DNA of 64,000 bases, from positions 124,001 to 188,000 of the forward strand of contig JANXOF010000012.1 of NCBI GenBank assembly GCA_025353725.1, given 5' to 3'. The DNA is from Polyangiaceae bacterium (GTDB taxonomy: Bacteria > Myxococcota_A > Polyangia > Polyangiales > Polyangiaceae). The notes beneath the pieces were generated by a model. It was not told where the DNA came from, ran no database searches, and saw only the letters and a program-made list of their open reading frames with translations. This document shows, one piece after another, positions 49,108 through 58,010 of the stretch; positions within the stretch are counted from its first letter, which is position 1; each line of letters begins with the position of its first letter. A program made the translations under genes and the position numbers.

Positions 49108-49616
49108 GCTTTCGCTGTAGCTGGAGCTCCGAACACGGCGCTCAAAAGCTTACCGGAGACGTCCCACTCGACGAGGTCCGTGTATCCGCCAACGGGCGTC
49201 GTCGCCACGAAGACAATGGGAAGCTCGTCCTCTTTGCACTTCGATTCGCGCATCACGAAGTCTTTCGTAGCCTCGTCCACCTCGAGCGCGGTAAACGCGA
49301 TCGAACGAGCCTCGAGCGTTTCGCGAATGCGGCCAAGAAGCCGCTCGTTGCGGTCTTTTTCAAAGTAGACGGTGACAGGGGAGGGAGCTCGCGGTGTTAG
49401 AACCGACGTCATGCCTTGGGCAGCGCCGACTCGCAGTGAGGCGAGCTGCTCGCGTGCCGTGCGGCGTCTCGTCAACTCCTCCGTGGAACACGCCGGCCTA
49501 CCGAGCACCGTGTTGACGCGCCGCGCGATGTCTTTGGGTACACGGATGGGAAAAAAGCCGTCTCCGAAAGGCGTAGTGAGCGCGTGATGACAAGCCACCC
49601 GTACACGGTCAAGCAT
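49104..49616 (-). CDS. gene B: glutaredoxin-fold protein without CxxC
   Basis: 170 residues from ATG 49616, overlapping gene A. The C-terminal 90 residues follow the glutaredoxin pattern (VTVYFEKDRNERLLGRIRETL, SIAFTALEVDE, ELPIVFVATTPVGGYTDLVEW) with the cis-Pro ELP, but FEKDRN stands where the CPYC redox site would be. It is therefore probably a non-redox relative. The N-terminal part (GDGFFPIRVPKDIARRVNTVLGR) is helical with a Cys. Confidence 0.68.
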   Translation of the reverse strand: MLDRVRVACHHALTTPFGDGFFPIRVPKDIARRVNTVLGRPACSTEELTRRRTAREQLASLRVGAAQGMTSVLTPRAPSPVTVYFEKDRNERLLGRIRETLEARSIAFTALEVDEATKDFVMRESKCKEDELPIVFVATTPVGGYTDLVEWDVSGKLLSAVFGAPATAKA

Positions 49617-49905
49617 GTCGGGCCTCCTCGTCGGCCAGATTGGGTAAGCCGTGTGCGTCGCGGTCAAGCGCCTCGACCGAGCGGACCTGCATGGTCCGGG
49701 GTTCGGACGCTTGGAGCCAAATCCCGCCTTCGCCCATGGTGATAGACGTCGCACCGTGAAGGTCATTCTCGAGCAAAATCCGCTGAGGCAGCTCCGCGGT
49801 CCACGGCCACGCGACGACACGCCACGTCTCCTTCGCGGCCTCGAGGTCGGCTGCCGCCGACGTTTGCCGAAAACGCCGCAGGGCGTCGCGGCTCGCGGGT
49901 TTCAT
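49609..49905 (-). CDS. gene A of the small operon, unknown function
   Basis: 98 residues from ATG 49905 with GGAAGAG upstream; ATG 49932 and the frame to 49980 are alternatives. Includes RRFRQTSAAADLEAAKETWRVV, then a Trp/Pro segment and a beta-rich half (RILLENDLHGATSITMGEGGIWL). Stop overlaps gene B. A decayed partial copy lies at 48.1-48.3 kb. No family recognised. Confidence 0.6.
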   Translation of the reverse strand: MKPASRDALRRFRQTSAAADLEAAKETWRVVAWPWTAELPQRILLENDLHGATSITMGEGGIWLQASEPRTMQVRSVEALDRDAHGLPNLADEEARHA

Positions 49906-50202
49906 CGGGTTCTCTTCCGGCCAAACGATCATCTGCGTGCGTTCTCCACCACTACCATTCGAGTGGAGGCACCCTACCACTGCATCGCGACGAAGCGCGG
50001 CCTTCGACCGAACCTTCGCGCGGGCTGACGTGTGTCGTCGCGGCTCCCTCCTTCTTCGCTTGCGCTGGCTTCCGCGCGGAGGCTCGGTCCGTTTTTGTAC
50101 AAGGCCGCGAAAGTGGTGCGTCTGCTAAGCGGAATCGGCGCCGTTTTAGGGTCGGCCATCGGGGGTGCGCAACGCTCTTTGGTGAGCGAGGTTGAACCCG
50201 TC

Positions 50203-50394
50203 ATGAGCAAGTCTACGAGCGTCCGCTAAGGCGCCCCGGTTGACCCCGCCACGAACGCGAAGCCCGTGCCCGCGCTTCATCAGGTCGACGAATCTTCAGC
50301 GACGCATCGAGTGGCGGACAATGCCGATATGCTCAAGGTGATGAAGCGCATTCGTCGCGACCACAAGGCACTCATCGAAGCGATAGCCAAGTAA
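50203..50394 (+). pseudogene. possible small gene with an in-frame stop
   Basis: ATG 50203 opens MSKSTSVR, then TAA at 50227, then in the same frame 54 codons with plausible composition (VPALHQVDESSATHRV, DMLKVMKRIRRDHKALIEAI) to TAA at 50394. Could be a broken 63-residue protein or chance. Confidence 0.22.
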
Positions 50395-50480
50395 GCGCTA
50401 TCCTGCTTCGTGCGGAAGTCAAGTTTCTCACGACGGCTCACGTGCTCTTGCTGCATGCAGAAGCTGCAGAAGCTATCGAG

Positions 50481-50510
50481 GTTCGCGTTCGCGTTCGCGT
50501 TCGCGTTCGC
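50481..50510. repeat. hexanucleotide microsatellite (GTTCGC)x5
   Basis: Five perfect tandem copies of GTTCGC in the gene-poor stretch upstream of tRNA-Lys. In antisense it would encode Ala-Asn repeats. Confidence 0.95.
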
Positions 50511-50739
50511 GTGCGAGGCACGAAAACGCTGGCTTCGGCGACCACTCGCTAGAGACCCTCGCGTCGCTTGCCCCGGCATCCCTACGACCGCCCTTGAAAA
50601 CGACCCCCGAGCCGACCGACGATGCCGTGCGCCTTTTGTACACAGCCCCGATTTCATCCGGAGAAACAGCGAACGATTTTGAGTGAAGGTTCCAGCCCCC
50701 TAGCGGACGCTAACTACCCCCAAAATTCCGACGGTTTAG

Positions 50740-50812
50740 TGGGCCGAGCGGGACTTGAACCCGCGACCTACGGATTAAAAGTCCGCAGCTCTACCGACTG
50801 AGCTATCAGCCC
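50740..50812 (-). tRNA. tRNA-Lys (anticodon UUU)
   Basis: 73 nt. Acceptor GGGCTGA pairs with TCGGCCC (one G-U), D-arm GCTC...GAGC, anticodon stem GCGGA/TCCGT around CTTTTAA (anticodon TTT), T-arm GCGGG-TTCAAGT-CCCGC, discriminator A. CCA is not encoded. Confidence 0.96.
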
Positions 50813-50897
50813 CACAACAAGCCTTCTCCTACCTTTCCTTGGGCAGCGCGTCCACATTCGTCTTTGGGCCGCCTGTCGGTTCTCGCCGGGGAGTGGC

Positions 50898-51569
50898 CTA
50901 CTTGAAGCCTGTGAGGTGCACGACGTACCACTCGCCGCGCCAAGAAATAAGCGAGCTCACGTCAAAGCTTCGTCGTTTGCCGTCGCCATCGACTTCGTAA
51001 ATAAGGCGCGATCCATACACGCGGTAGTAGCCGAGCTTGTTGGACTCCTCATCTGTCTCGACCCACCGCGCGCGCTCCTGCGGGATCTCCACGCGTAGAA
51101 GCTTTGACTGAGCTGCGTGGGCGCCGAGACGCTTGTGGAGTGCATGAATGTCTCGTGCGTACGCGGCTACGAGGCGCCGTTTCCAGTCCGATGGGGCGTT
51201 GGGAATAGCCTTCACTTGTTCGTAGGCCGTTACGGGGAAGAAGAACGGCATGGCTTTGTCCGGGTCGTCGCTCGCGATGCCGTCCCAAAGCGCGGAGGCG
51301 CGACTCGCGAAGGCGTCGTTAGACGACGAAGGCTTTTCCTGAGTTTGCGGCAACGTTCCGGGGTCGACGCCCGCGTCGCTGTTGCCCTCGCCCGCATCCG
51401 TTGGTGAACTCGCGTCGTTGCTACGTGTGGATGGCCTACGAACGTCGTCGGCGCGGTCCGGAGAGGGCATCGGCGCGACGGACGGTTCGACCGCGCTCGG
51501 TGCGGGTGGCTCGCCATGGCAAGCGCTCAGACTTAATGCGGCGATCGTCGCCCAACGAAGACAATGCAT
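50898..51569 (-). CDS. lipoprotein of unknown function
   Basis: 223 residues from ATG 51569; the longer open frame runs antisense to the next gene. Signal WATIAALSLSAC with lipobox LSAC, then a Pro/Ser/Asp-rich linker of about 70 residues and a compact C-terminal domain (SALWDGIASDDPDKAMPFFFPVTAYEQV to LISWRGEWYVVHLTGFK) that resembles NTF2/SnoaL-type or DUF-type periplasmic folds. Divergent from a second lipoprotein gene across about 155 bp. Confidence 0.72.
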   Translation of the reverse strand: MHCLRWATIAALSLSACHGEPPAPSAVEPSVAPMPSPDRADDVRRPSTRSNDASSPTDAGEGNSDAGVDPGTLPQTQEKPSSSNDAFASRASALWDGIASDDPDKAMPFFFPVTAYEQVKAIPNAPSDWKRRLVAAYARDIHALHKRLGAHAAQSKLLRVEIPQERARWVETDEESNKLGYYRVYGSRLIYEVDGDGKRRSFDVSSLISWRGEWYVVHLTGFK

Positions 51570-51724
51570 CGGCGAGACCTTAGCGCAGCAAGGTGCGTGC
51601 GGAAGGGAAGCGTGTGGCTCACTCCGACGCAGAGGCGTTGACGGTCGGGGTACTCGTCGATAGGTGTAGTTGTCACCCGCAGGGCCGAAGAGGTGCTGAT
51701 TCGGGCTGTAGCTTGGAGGACCGT

Positions 51725-52165
51725 ATGCGAAAGTTTTCTTCTGTGATCGTCGGAGTGGTGGCCGTCGCGAGCGTCGGTCTCGTGATTCTCGTGTCCGCCT
51801 GCAAAAAGGATGAAACGCCGCCCCCGAACCAGGCTGGCTACGGCCAACCAGGTTACGGCGCACCGCAGCAAGGAGCCTATCCGCAACAAGGGGTGCCTCA
51901 GCAGGGATACCCGCAGCAGCCGCAGCCGGGTGGCTACCCGCAGCAGCCGCCCGCCGTGGCGCCCGCCGCAGGTCAGCTTTCCGTTCCCGGACCGACCGCG
52001 TTGCCCTGCCAAAACGACGCTTCGTGCATGACGCATAAGTGCAACGTGCAGTACGGAAAGTGCGCGTTCCCTTGCCAGAACGACGGAGACTGCATTCAGG
52101 GCTCGACGTGTTTCCTCGCGGGAGGCGCGCTTGCCGCGTGTATCCCGAAGCCGCCCGGAACCTGA
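51725..52165 (+). CDS. Pro/Gln-rich lipoprotein with Cys modules
   Basis: 146 residues from ATG 51725 with GGAGG 6 nt upstream. Signal VIVGVVAVASVGLVILVSAC, then a low-complexity run of GYGQP/YPQQG repeats (about 30-75), then two Cys-rich modules CQNDASCMTHKCNVQYGKC and CQNDGDCIQGSTC similar to those in the 2488-3651 protein. Probably an extracellular adhesive or binding lipoprotein. Confidence 0.8.
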   Translation: MRKFSSVIVGVVAVASVGLVILVSACKKDETPPPNQAGYGQPGYGAPQQGAYPQQGVPQQGYPQQPQPGGYPQQPPAVAPAAGQLSVPGPTALPCQNDASCMTHKCNVQYGKCAFPCQNDGDCIQGSTCFLAGGALAACIPKPPGT

Positions 52166-52239
52166 CCCTCAACAAAGAGAACGATGCGTCGCGCGTGAGT
52201 TCGACGCGTCGTTCCGCTCCGCGTGATTCGAGCGTTGCG

Positions 52240-53817
52240 TCAGTACGTTGTGGTCAAAAAGTCCATCGTGGCGTTAGCTGGCCACGAGAGGCCCCGCACG
52301 TGGCGGTCGACACACTGCGCGACGGCTGGGTTCGGAGGGTTCGGGTACACGCTCACCCCGAAGGCTCGTCCGTTCTTCACCGCGATGCGAACCGTTACTT
52401 TCATGCTCTCAGGCGCTCCGCAGCCGCTTATGAAGGAGGCGTTGCGCATCGGCGCTCCGAGCTGATTCTCGGTGAGATCGGGGCCGCTTTTCGCGCCGAC
52501 GCTGATCTCTTGATTGTTGCCGTTAAGAGCGGCTTCGTAGCTGCCTCCGCCGGCGCCTCCGCCTCCGCCTCCGCCCGCTCCCGCACCGCCCCCGCCGCCT
52601 TTACCGCCCGCGTTTGCTTTTTTACCGCCTTTGAGTGAGCCGCCCCCCGAGAGGTCCATGGCGTTTGGGTCGCCTTCGAGATCGCTGCTTGCTCGACGTT
52701 CGCCGACCTTGTGCATCACGAACAGCGCACCGCCCGCGACGAGCGCGAAAGCGAGAATACCGCCCACAATGAATTTCGCCGCGCCCGCTTTTTTTTCGGC
52801 GCTTTCGACCTTCGCGACGTCCTTTTTTTCCTGCGCGAGGTTCCGGTGAAGCCCCGCGTGTTGAGCAAACGGCGAGAATTCATCCCACTCGTTGATTTTC
52901 TGAGAGACGCCCGTGAGCTCGTCGCGCAGAACGTCGTCGCCGACAAACTGGTTCGAGGCGACCTGCTGGAGCACCTCGACGGCGCTGAACGGACCGTGGT
53001 CCATGCGGTCCTTGTTCACGACGTAGCGTGGCCGGGTGTCCGCTTCGAGGCGCGCCTTTAGCTGCGCCAGATGGCGTGTCGGGTCGCGCGTCGCGCGTGC
53101 TTCGGGGACGGCGGCGGCATTCAACGCAGCCGTCGCCTCCGGACCCAAACGCGGGACTGCGTTCTCAGGCGGTGCGAGCGAGAACTGGATCTCGATGGGC
53201 GGCAGCAGCGACAATCGAATGTCGACAGGCTGGCCGTTCGCACGGTCGAGGCCCGCCATGTCGGCGTCCGGCGGCGGGACGGTCTTCATCGGTGCCAAGT
53301 GGTGCATCGCGTTGGCAAGCGCGCCAAGGTCGTCGGGGCGATGCAACGGATTGGCCATGAGCGCTTTGCCCAAAAGCGTTTCGAGCGCCTCGGGTAAGGA
53401 AGGGTCGACGTCGCGCGGGCGGCGCATGCCGGGCCCGACAGGGCTTCCCGTCACGGCCTCGTACAGCATAGCGCCGACGGCGAAGACGCTTGCGCGCGCG
53501 GTTCCAGGCGCTCCCGTCGCGACGAGCTCGGGGGCGAGAGCCGCGCGGTCACGTGGCGCTATGGGGGGCACGGAGAGTGCGGGCGCGACTCGCATCACCC
53601 CGTCCGGCCCGCTCGCAAGGGCGGAAGGATGAACGTAAAGCGCTTCGCCGCGTTCGTGCCGCGCTTTCAAATCCACGCATACAGGGACGAGCACCGCGAT
53701 GGCGTCGTCTAGCGCGAGACGGCCGTTGGCCGCGCGCTTGGCTTCGAGGAGGGAACGAAACGTTTTCGACGACGGCGCGGTATACGCGCCCGCTGCTGGC
53801 GCAGCTACGGCAGTCAT
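52240..53817 (-). CDS. pseudokinase-like / GYF-like / AgmX-PglI membrane protein
   Basis: 525 residues. Residues 15-175 look like the C-lobe of a protein kinase (APELVATGAPGTARASVFAVGAMLYEAVTG) with no N-lobe Lys or HRD loop. Residues 264-320 form a GYF_2-like domain (YVVNKDRMDHGPFSAVEV). One membrane helix at 347-369, a Gly-rich tract, then an AgmX/PglI-type C-terminal domain (about 430-525) ending NPAVAQCVDRHVRGLSWP. AgmX relatives are gliding-motility proteins in Myxococcus; this role is inference. Confidence 0.8.
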   Translation of the reverse strand: MTAVAAPAAGAYTAPSSKTFRSLLEAKRAANGRLALDDAIAVLVPVCVDLKARHERGEALYVHPSALASGPDGVMRVAPALSVPPIAPRDRAALAPELVATGAPGTARASVFAVGAMLYEAVTGSPVGPGMRRPRDVDPSLPEALETLLGKALMANPLHRPDDLGALANAMHHLAPMKTVPPPDADMAGLDRANGQPVDIRLSLLPPIEIQFSLAPPENAVPRLGPEATAALNAAAVPEARATRDPTRHLAQLKARLEADTRPRYVVNKDRMDHGPFSAVEVLQQVASNQFVGDDVLRDELTGVSQKINEWDEFSPFAQHAGLHRNLAQEKKDVAKVESAEKKAGAAKFIVGGILAFALVAGGALFVMHKVGERRASSDLEGDPNAMDLSGGGSLKGGKKANAGGKGGGGGAGAGGGGGGGAGGGSYEAALNGNNQEISVGAKSGPDLTENQLGAPMRNASFISGCGAPESMKVTVRIAVKNGRAFGVSVYPNPPNPAVAQCVDRHVRGLSWPANATMDFLTTTY

Positions 53818-53931
53818 CGCACTACGGTACCCGAGCTGTCCGGCCGCGCCTAGTCACCACCCTGCCGGCCGCTCTCATGGCCGCTTCCAGGCGTGGTGAC
53901 ACGTGAGTGGACGTCGGGTTACCGCTCAGAG

Positions 53932-56577
53932 CTACGGCCTGTCTCGGGCGTGCTCAGCTACCACTGTCCGACCGCCGAAGACTTGGCCTGCAAGGATCTC
54001 GATGGCCCGTTCCGCCAGCTCCTTTTTTACGGTGACAAAGGTGATCCGGTCGCGAATTCGAATGTTACTCGTCTCCGTTTCTGGGATTCCGCCGGTCTCG
54101 GCGAGGAGCTTTTGGAGATCGCCCGGGTTCACCCCGTCACGACGTCCAACATTGAGGAAGATGTTCGAGAGGCTTGCGTCATCGCGCGCGTCTGGCACGT
54201 CTCGCACGTCGAGGTCGCGCGGCGGCCGCTGGACAACCACGGCGGCGTCCGTTCGTGGCCGCTCGAAGCGCTCCGTCTCGAGACTTGGTCCGTTCTCTCG
54301 CGGACGCTCAGCGCCTCCTCCGCGGACTCGCTCACGCTCCCGTGTCGGACCGCGCCCTGCGCCGCGTCGGGCGGGTGCCGCCGCCGGCAGAACCTCACCC
54401 TCGGTGATGCCAGGTAGGTTCGGAAGAAGGGGACGCTCCGCGATCGCGGGACTGCGTGGTGCACGCGTGTCGCTTACGTTTCCGTTGTTGCGCGCTCGCG
54501 ACTCGCGACTGACACGGCTTTCGTCCGTGCCCGAACTGAGAGAGCCCTGCGGTAGGTCGTCGGGCAGTCCGACGGCCGTGAGCGCTTCGTCCATCGACAC
54601 CGACATCTCGGAAAGCGACGTGCCCCCGCGACGCGACCCACCTGCGAGGATAGGGCGATCGTCGTCCTCATCCATCGGTGGCTCCCAATCGGAGAGCGTG
54701 GCTTGAGCGACTCCCTCACGTCCAGGCGCTCGCGCATGAATGCGTGGTGCTTCGGTTCGCGCACCGGCCTCGCGTTCGCGCGGGCCCATTCCCCGATCGC
54801 GCGGGACGCCCTGTCCGGAGGTGTCGCGCGGTCCATCGCGCCTTGCGTCGCGCGCACCACCCCGTCGTGGCCCTCGACCGTCGCCAGGCAGCTCACCGTC
54901 GCGTAACGTGCGCGGGCCCTGAGGAAGAGGCGCGCGTTCTTCGGTCTGGCTCCGATCGGGGGCATGAGCTGCGCGGGAGACGCGCGGCGGTTCAGCCGCA
55001 GAGGCGCTTGGGCCGCTGACGCGCGGAGCGGCGTCGCGAGGCGCAGGCCCGTCGTTTCGAAGCCGACTGTCTCTCGAGGTGTTTCTCCCGCCCCTCCGGC
55101 TATCGGTAAGAGTATGTTCCTGACGCGGGCTCTGGGACACATTCGCCTCGGCAACGACCGCGGGAGGGTTCTTCGCGCGTCGGGTTTCCGCGGCATCCTG
55201 GAGCGGATCGGTCGTAGCGCTGGCCCCCAAGTGGTCTGCCAACAGACCCGCCACGATGGACTCGGCTTGGTCGTGGGTGAACAGTCGCCGCGCCACACCA
55301 CGGTGCGTGGGGCTAGCCGTGCGGCCCGCGTATGCCTCGACGAGGAAGTTCACCATGTCCGCTTCGGCGCGCGTCTTGATCTCTCCCTGCGTCGGAAGCA
55401 TCCGCTCGATGGGGCGGATCTTATAGGTGAGCCGCAGCATGTAGAGGTGGCCGACGTCCTTCGGTCCGACGACGGAAATCGCCGTTCCGGTGCGGCCCGC
55501 GCGGCCCGTCCGACCCGTGCGGTGTACATACTGCTCGGCCGATTCTGGAAAATCGGCATTGATAACGTGTGTCAAGTGCGAAATATCAATTCCGCGTGCG
55601 GCCACGTCCGTGGCTACGAGAAAGCGCAGTTTTCCCTCTCGAGTGGCCGTCATGACGCGCTCGCGCTCTTTCTGCTCGAGATCGCCGTTCAACCAATCGG
55701 CGTCGTAGCCGCGGTTCTTCAGGGCTTCGGCGACGCGTTCGGTCTCGTCTTTCGTGTTGCAGAAAATCACTGCGCTTTGCGGGTCCTCCACCTCGATGAT
55801 CGAGAGGATGGCCTGTCGCTTGTCGCCCTCGCGAACGAGATAAACGAAGTGCGCGAGCTGCAGCGCACCGACCTGATCGCTCGAAAGTGTTACGTATTCA
55901 GGGTCGTTCAGATGCTTTTTCGCCAGCCGCTCGACATCGGGCGGCAGCGTGGCGCTGAAGTAAAGGCCCTGGCGTTCGCCTGCCGGAAGGTGCTCGATGA
56001 TCGCATGGAGCTCTTTCGCGAAGCCCATCGACAGCATCTCGTCGGCCTCGTCGAGCACGAAAATGCGGATGTTTTTCGGGTCGAGCGTGCCGCGGCGAAG
56101 GTGGTCAAGAACCCGGCCTGGCGTGCCGACAACGACCTGGGCGCCGCCTTCAAGCGCTTCAATTTGCTTGCCCATCGGAGCGCCGCCGTAGATCGGAACG
56201 ACCTTCGTCCCACGGAATTGACCGAGCTTTTCGAGCTCGCGACCGACTTGAAGTGCAAGCTCGCGCGTCGGCGTGAGGATCAGCGCCTGGACGTTGGGCT
56301 GTGACTTTCGGATGAGTGAGTCGATAATCGGGAGGCCGAAGGCGGCCGTTTTCCCTGTCCCTGTCCGTGCCTGGACCACGAGACTTTTACCGCGTACTGC
56401 CGGTTCGAACACGGCGAGCTGTACGGGCGTCGGGTTAAGGTAGCCGAGGGCGTCAATGGCTTTGCGGACGTCCGCGCTGAGCGGAAGTGCGTCGAACGTG
56501 ACGGCTGGGGGCGCGCCTGTCCCCGCGCTCGCGGGAGATTCTTCAGATGCTGGCAGGGAGGCGGAGAGCTGTGTCAT
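53932..56577 (-). CDS. DEAD-box RNA helicase with long tail and DbpA-like RNA-binding domain
   Basis: 881 residues. Core motifs complete: Q motif region PTPVQ, ARTGTGKT, PTRELALQ, TPGRVLD, DEAD (VLDEADEML), SAT, ATDVAARGID and HRTGRTGRAG. After the core (about 440) comes an unusually long Arg/Asp/Pro/Gly-rich disordered tail of about 330 residues, and the last 80 residues match the DbpA RNA-binding fold (IFLNVGRRDGVNPGDLQKLL, IRIRDRITFVTV). Family members remodel rRNA during ribosome assembly and cold response. Confidence 0.92.
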   Translation of the reverse strand: MTQLSASLPASEESPASAGTGAPPAVTFDALPLSADVRKAIDALGYLNPTPVQLAVFEPAVRGKSLVVQARTGTGKTAAFGLPIIDSLIRKSQPNVQALILTPTRELALQVGRELEKLGQFRGTKVVPIYGGAPMGKQIEALEGGAQVVVGTPGRVLDHLRRGTLDPKNIRIFVLDEADEMLSMGFAKELHAIIEHLPAGERQGLYFSATLPPDVERLAKKHLNDPEYVTLSSDQVGALQLAHFVYLVREGDKRQAILSIIEVEDPQSAVIFCNTKDETERVAEALKNRGYDADWLNGDLEQKERERVMTATREGKLRFLVATDVAARGIDISHLTHVINADFPESAEQYVHRTGRTGRAGRTGTAISVVGPKDVGHLYMLRLTYKIRPIERMLPTQGEIKTRAEADMVNFLVEAYAGRTASPTHRGVARRLFTHDQAESIVAGLLADHLGASATTDPLQDAAETRRAKNPPAVVAEANVSQSPRQEHTLTDSRRGGRNTSRDSRLRNDGPAPRDAAPRVSGPSASAAEPPRVSRAAHAPDRSQTEERAPLPQGPRTLRDGELPGDGRGPRRGGARDARRDGPRDTSGQGVPRDRGMGPREREAGARTEAPRIHARAPGREGVAQATLSDWEPPMDEDDDRPILAGGSRRGGTSLSEMSVSMDEALTAVGLPDDLPQGSLSSGTDESRVSRESRARNNGNVSDTRAPRSPAIAERPLLPNLPGITEGEVLPAAAPARRGAGRGPTRERERVRGGGAERPRENGPSLETERFERPRTDAAVVVQRPPRDLDVRDVPDARDDASLSNIFLNVGRRDGVNPGDLQKLLAETGGIPETETSNIRIRDRITFVTVKKELAERAIEILAGQVFGGRTVVAEHARDRP

Positions 56578-56583
56578 TCAGGG

Positions 56584-57129
56584 CTACCTTATAAACGAGT
56601 CGACCGCGCGACGCACGGGTCCAAGCTCGTCGGTTTGTCGGCGAATCGCGCCTTCAGCGGCGCGATCAAATCGGGTGACGGCGGCCACAGCGTCTAAGCC
56701 GTGGGAATCGGACGTACACGGAAAGACTAAGTCACGCTGTTTCGCCTCGTCCCACTCGGGGCTCAGGGCGGTCCGGTAACGGTGCTCGGCGTCGGTTCGG
56801 TCGGTCGCGGCCGCCGCCGCGAGGATTCCGCGGTCGACGGCGACTGCGAGACTTCGGATGCCGCTCGCGCAGGACGCGCTTTGGCGAATCGAGCCCGAGA
56901 CGTCCGACATGTTCGAGACGTTCGACACGGTCGATGAGTTTGCAACGTTGACGGGGTTGACGATGACAGAGGTGTCTGACGGAACGGAAGCTATGGAGGA
57001 AGGTGAAGCGTCGAGGCGCGGGGCTGCGAAGACACCCACAGTAATCTGATAAATGCTGGAAACTACAAAAGCAGAGGCGAGCAACGTGAAGCTCGCGTAG
57101 ATCGCGCTCATCGTGCGCTTTGGATTCAC
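56584..57129 (-). CDS. small membrane-anchored protein of unknown function
   Basis: 181 residues from a GTG; ATG 57111 is an alternative. NPKR then IYASFTLLASAFVVSSIYQITVGVF forms a membrane helix, followed by a Ser/Asn/Val linker with SNVSNMSDVSGS and a helical C-terminal domain. No family recognised. Six nt after the helicase start on the same strand order; head-to-head with the SDR gene. Confidence 0.55.
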   Translation of the reverse strand: MNPKRTMSAIYASFTLLASAFVVSSIYQITVGVFAAPRLDASPSSIASVPSDTSVIVNPVNVANSSTVSNVSNMSDVSGSIRQSASCASGIRSLAVAVDRGILAAAAATDRTDAEHRYRTALSPEWDEAKQRDLVFPCTSDSHGLDAVAAVTRFDRAAEGAIRRQTDELGPVRRAVDSFIR

Positions 57130-57176
57130 GTAACGGGTGTAGCGCCCGGTCGCTGCATGCGTCAATCTCCGCCGGC

Positions 57177-57806
57177 ATGAAGAGCTTGGAAGGTCAGGTC
57201 GCAGTCGTCGCGGGGGGAGGCTCCGTCCTTGGGCGTGCCGTCGCGCTCGCACTCGCCGCGCGAGGGGTACGAATCGTCGTCACGGGCCTTGACGAGAAGG
57301 CACTTGGTGTAACGGTGGGCGAAATCGTTCACGCAGGTGGGAAAGCCCGTCACATCACGGGCGACGTTCAAGCGGGCGCGCACGCCGCGGCGGTAGTCGC
57401 ACGAGCTCACGAGACGTTTGGGCGCCTCGACATTGCCGTTGCGTCGGACGTGGTTGATGTAATGTGCATGTTGAGCGCCGCCCGCTCGTTTCCTGGCTTT
57501 CACGCTCGGTCGGACGTCCCCATGCGTGGCTTGGTCGCTGTCGTCGACGCGACCTCGGCGTCTGCCGAGCAGATTGTCGCGCTCGCACGAACGCTGGACG
57601 GGGAGAAGACGACATGCAACGTGCTCGCGGTGGCCGACGAGGTCGCGGCCGAGGACGCGTGTGAAGACGTGGGTGCGCTGGCGGTGTTTCTTTGCTCGCG
57701 GGCCGGATCACGCATCACGGGTCAGACCATCCGCGTCGCTGAGTGTTTCTCGAGGACCGGGCAAAGCTCCCCCGTACCGATGGGGGCGACTCCTAAAAGC
57801 GCGTGA
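57177..57806 (+). CDS. short-chain dehydrogenase-like protein, active site lost
   Basis: 209 residues from ATG 57177. The Rossmann start is normal (VAVVAGGGSVLGRAVALALAARG, nucleotide Gly loop) and the overall SDR layout holds to the C-terminal FLCSRAGSRITGQTIRV. The catalytic Tyr-x3-Lys is replaced: the matching segment TSASAEQIVALARTL has Thr and Ala in those places. Likely a pseudoenzyme or binding protein. Confidence 0.7.
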   Translation: MKSLEGQVAVVAGGGSVLGRAVALALAARGVRIVVTGLDEKALGVTVGEIVHAGGKARHITGDVQAGAHAAAVVARAHETFGRLDIAVASDVVDVMCMLSAARSFPGFHARSDVPMRGLVAVVDATSASAEQIVALARTLDGEKTTCNVLAVADEVAAEDACEDVGALAVFLCSRAGSRITGQTIRVAECFSRTGQSSPVPMGATPKSA

Positions 57807-57872
57807 GGCGCGTTCCAAGCGGTCATCCGGTCATTGCATCACTCGGTACTCGGTCGCCTGCAGACCCGAACC

Positions 57873-57901
57873 TTGACCGGTCCTATCGCGGAGCCCATAA
57901 C
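57873..57901 (+). promoter_or_regulatory. possible sigma-70 promoter for the polyprenyl synthase gene
   Basis: TTGACC, a 17-nt spacer and CATAAC (4 of 6 to the -10 consensus) in an AT-richer gap, about 100 nt before the start codon. Confidence 0.3.
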
Positions 57902-58010
57902 ATTCTCTGGAGTTATTTAGCGACGAGCCAGGCTATGACCCGAGCCTTATTCCTCCATGGGCGCTCACAGACAGAACGCTTGCACGACGAGTTTTGGATG
58001 AGCTTTCTAG

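Larger units (their letters stand above)
49906..50739. other. gene-poor stretch, about 830 bp
   Basis: Holds the small broken frame at 50203-50394 and a hexamer repeat at 50481-50510. The remaining open frames are short with poor codon use. No other gene or RNA seen. Confidence 0.5.

Noticed and set aside
50481-50510. Short regularly repeated sequence considered as a CRISPR remnant
   Set aside because: Units are 6 bp with no spacers; it is a simple tandem repeat.
50280-50657. 125-residue minus-strand ORF with Ala-Asn repeats
   Set aside because: The repeat is only the (GTTCGC) microsatellite read in antisense, and the rest has poor codon use.
54964-56304. 446-residue plus-strand ORF
   Set aside because: Lies entirely antisense to the DEAD-box helicase, whose motifs are complete; no motif of its own.
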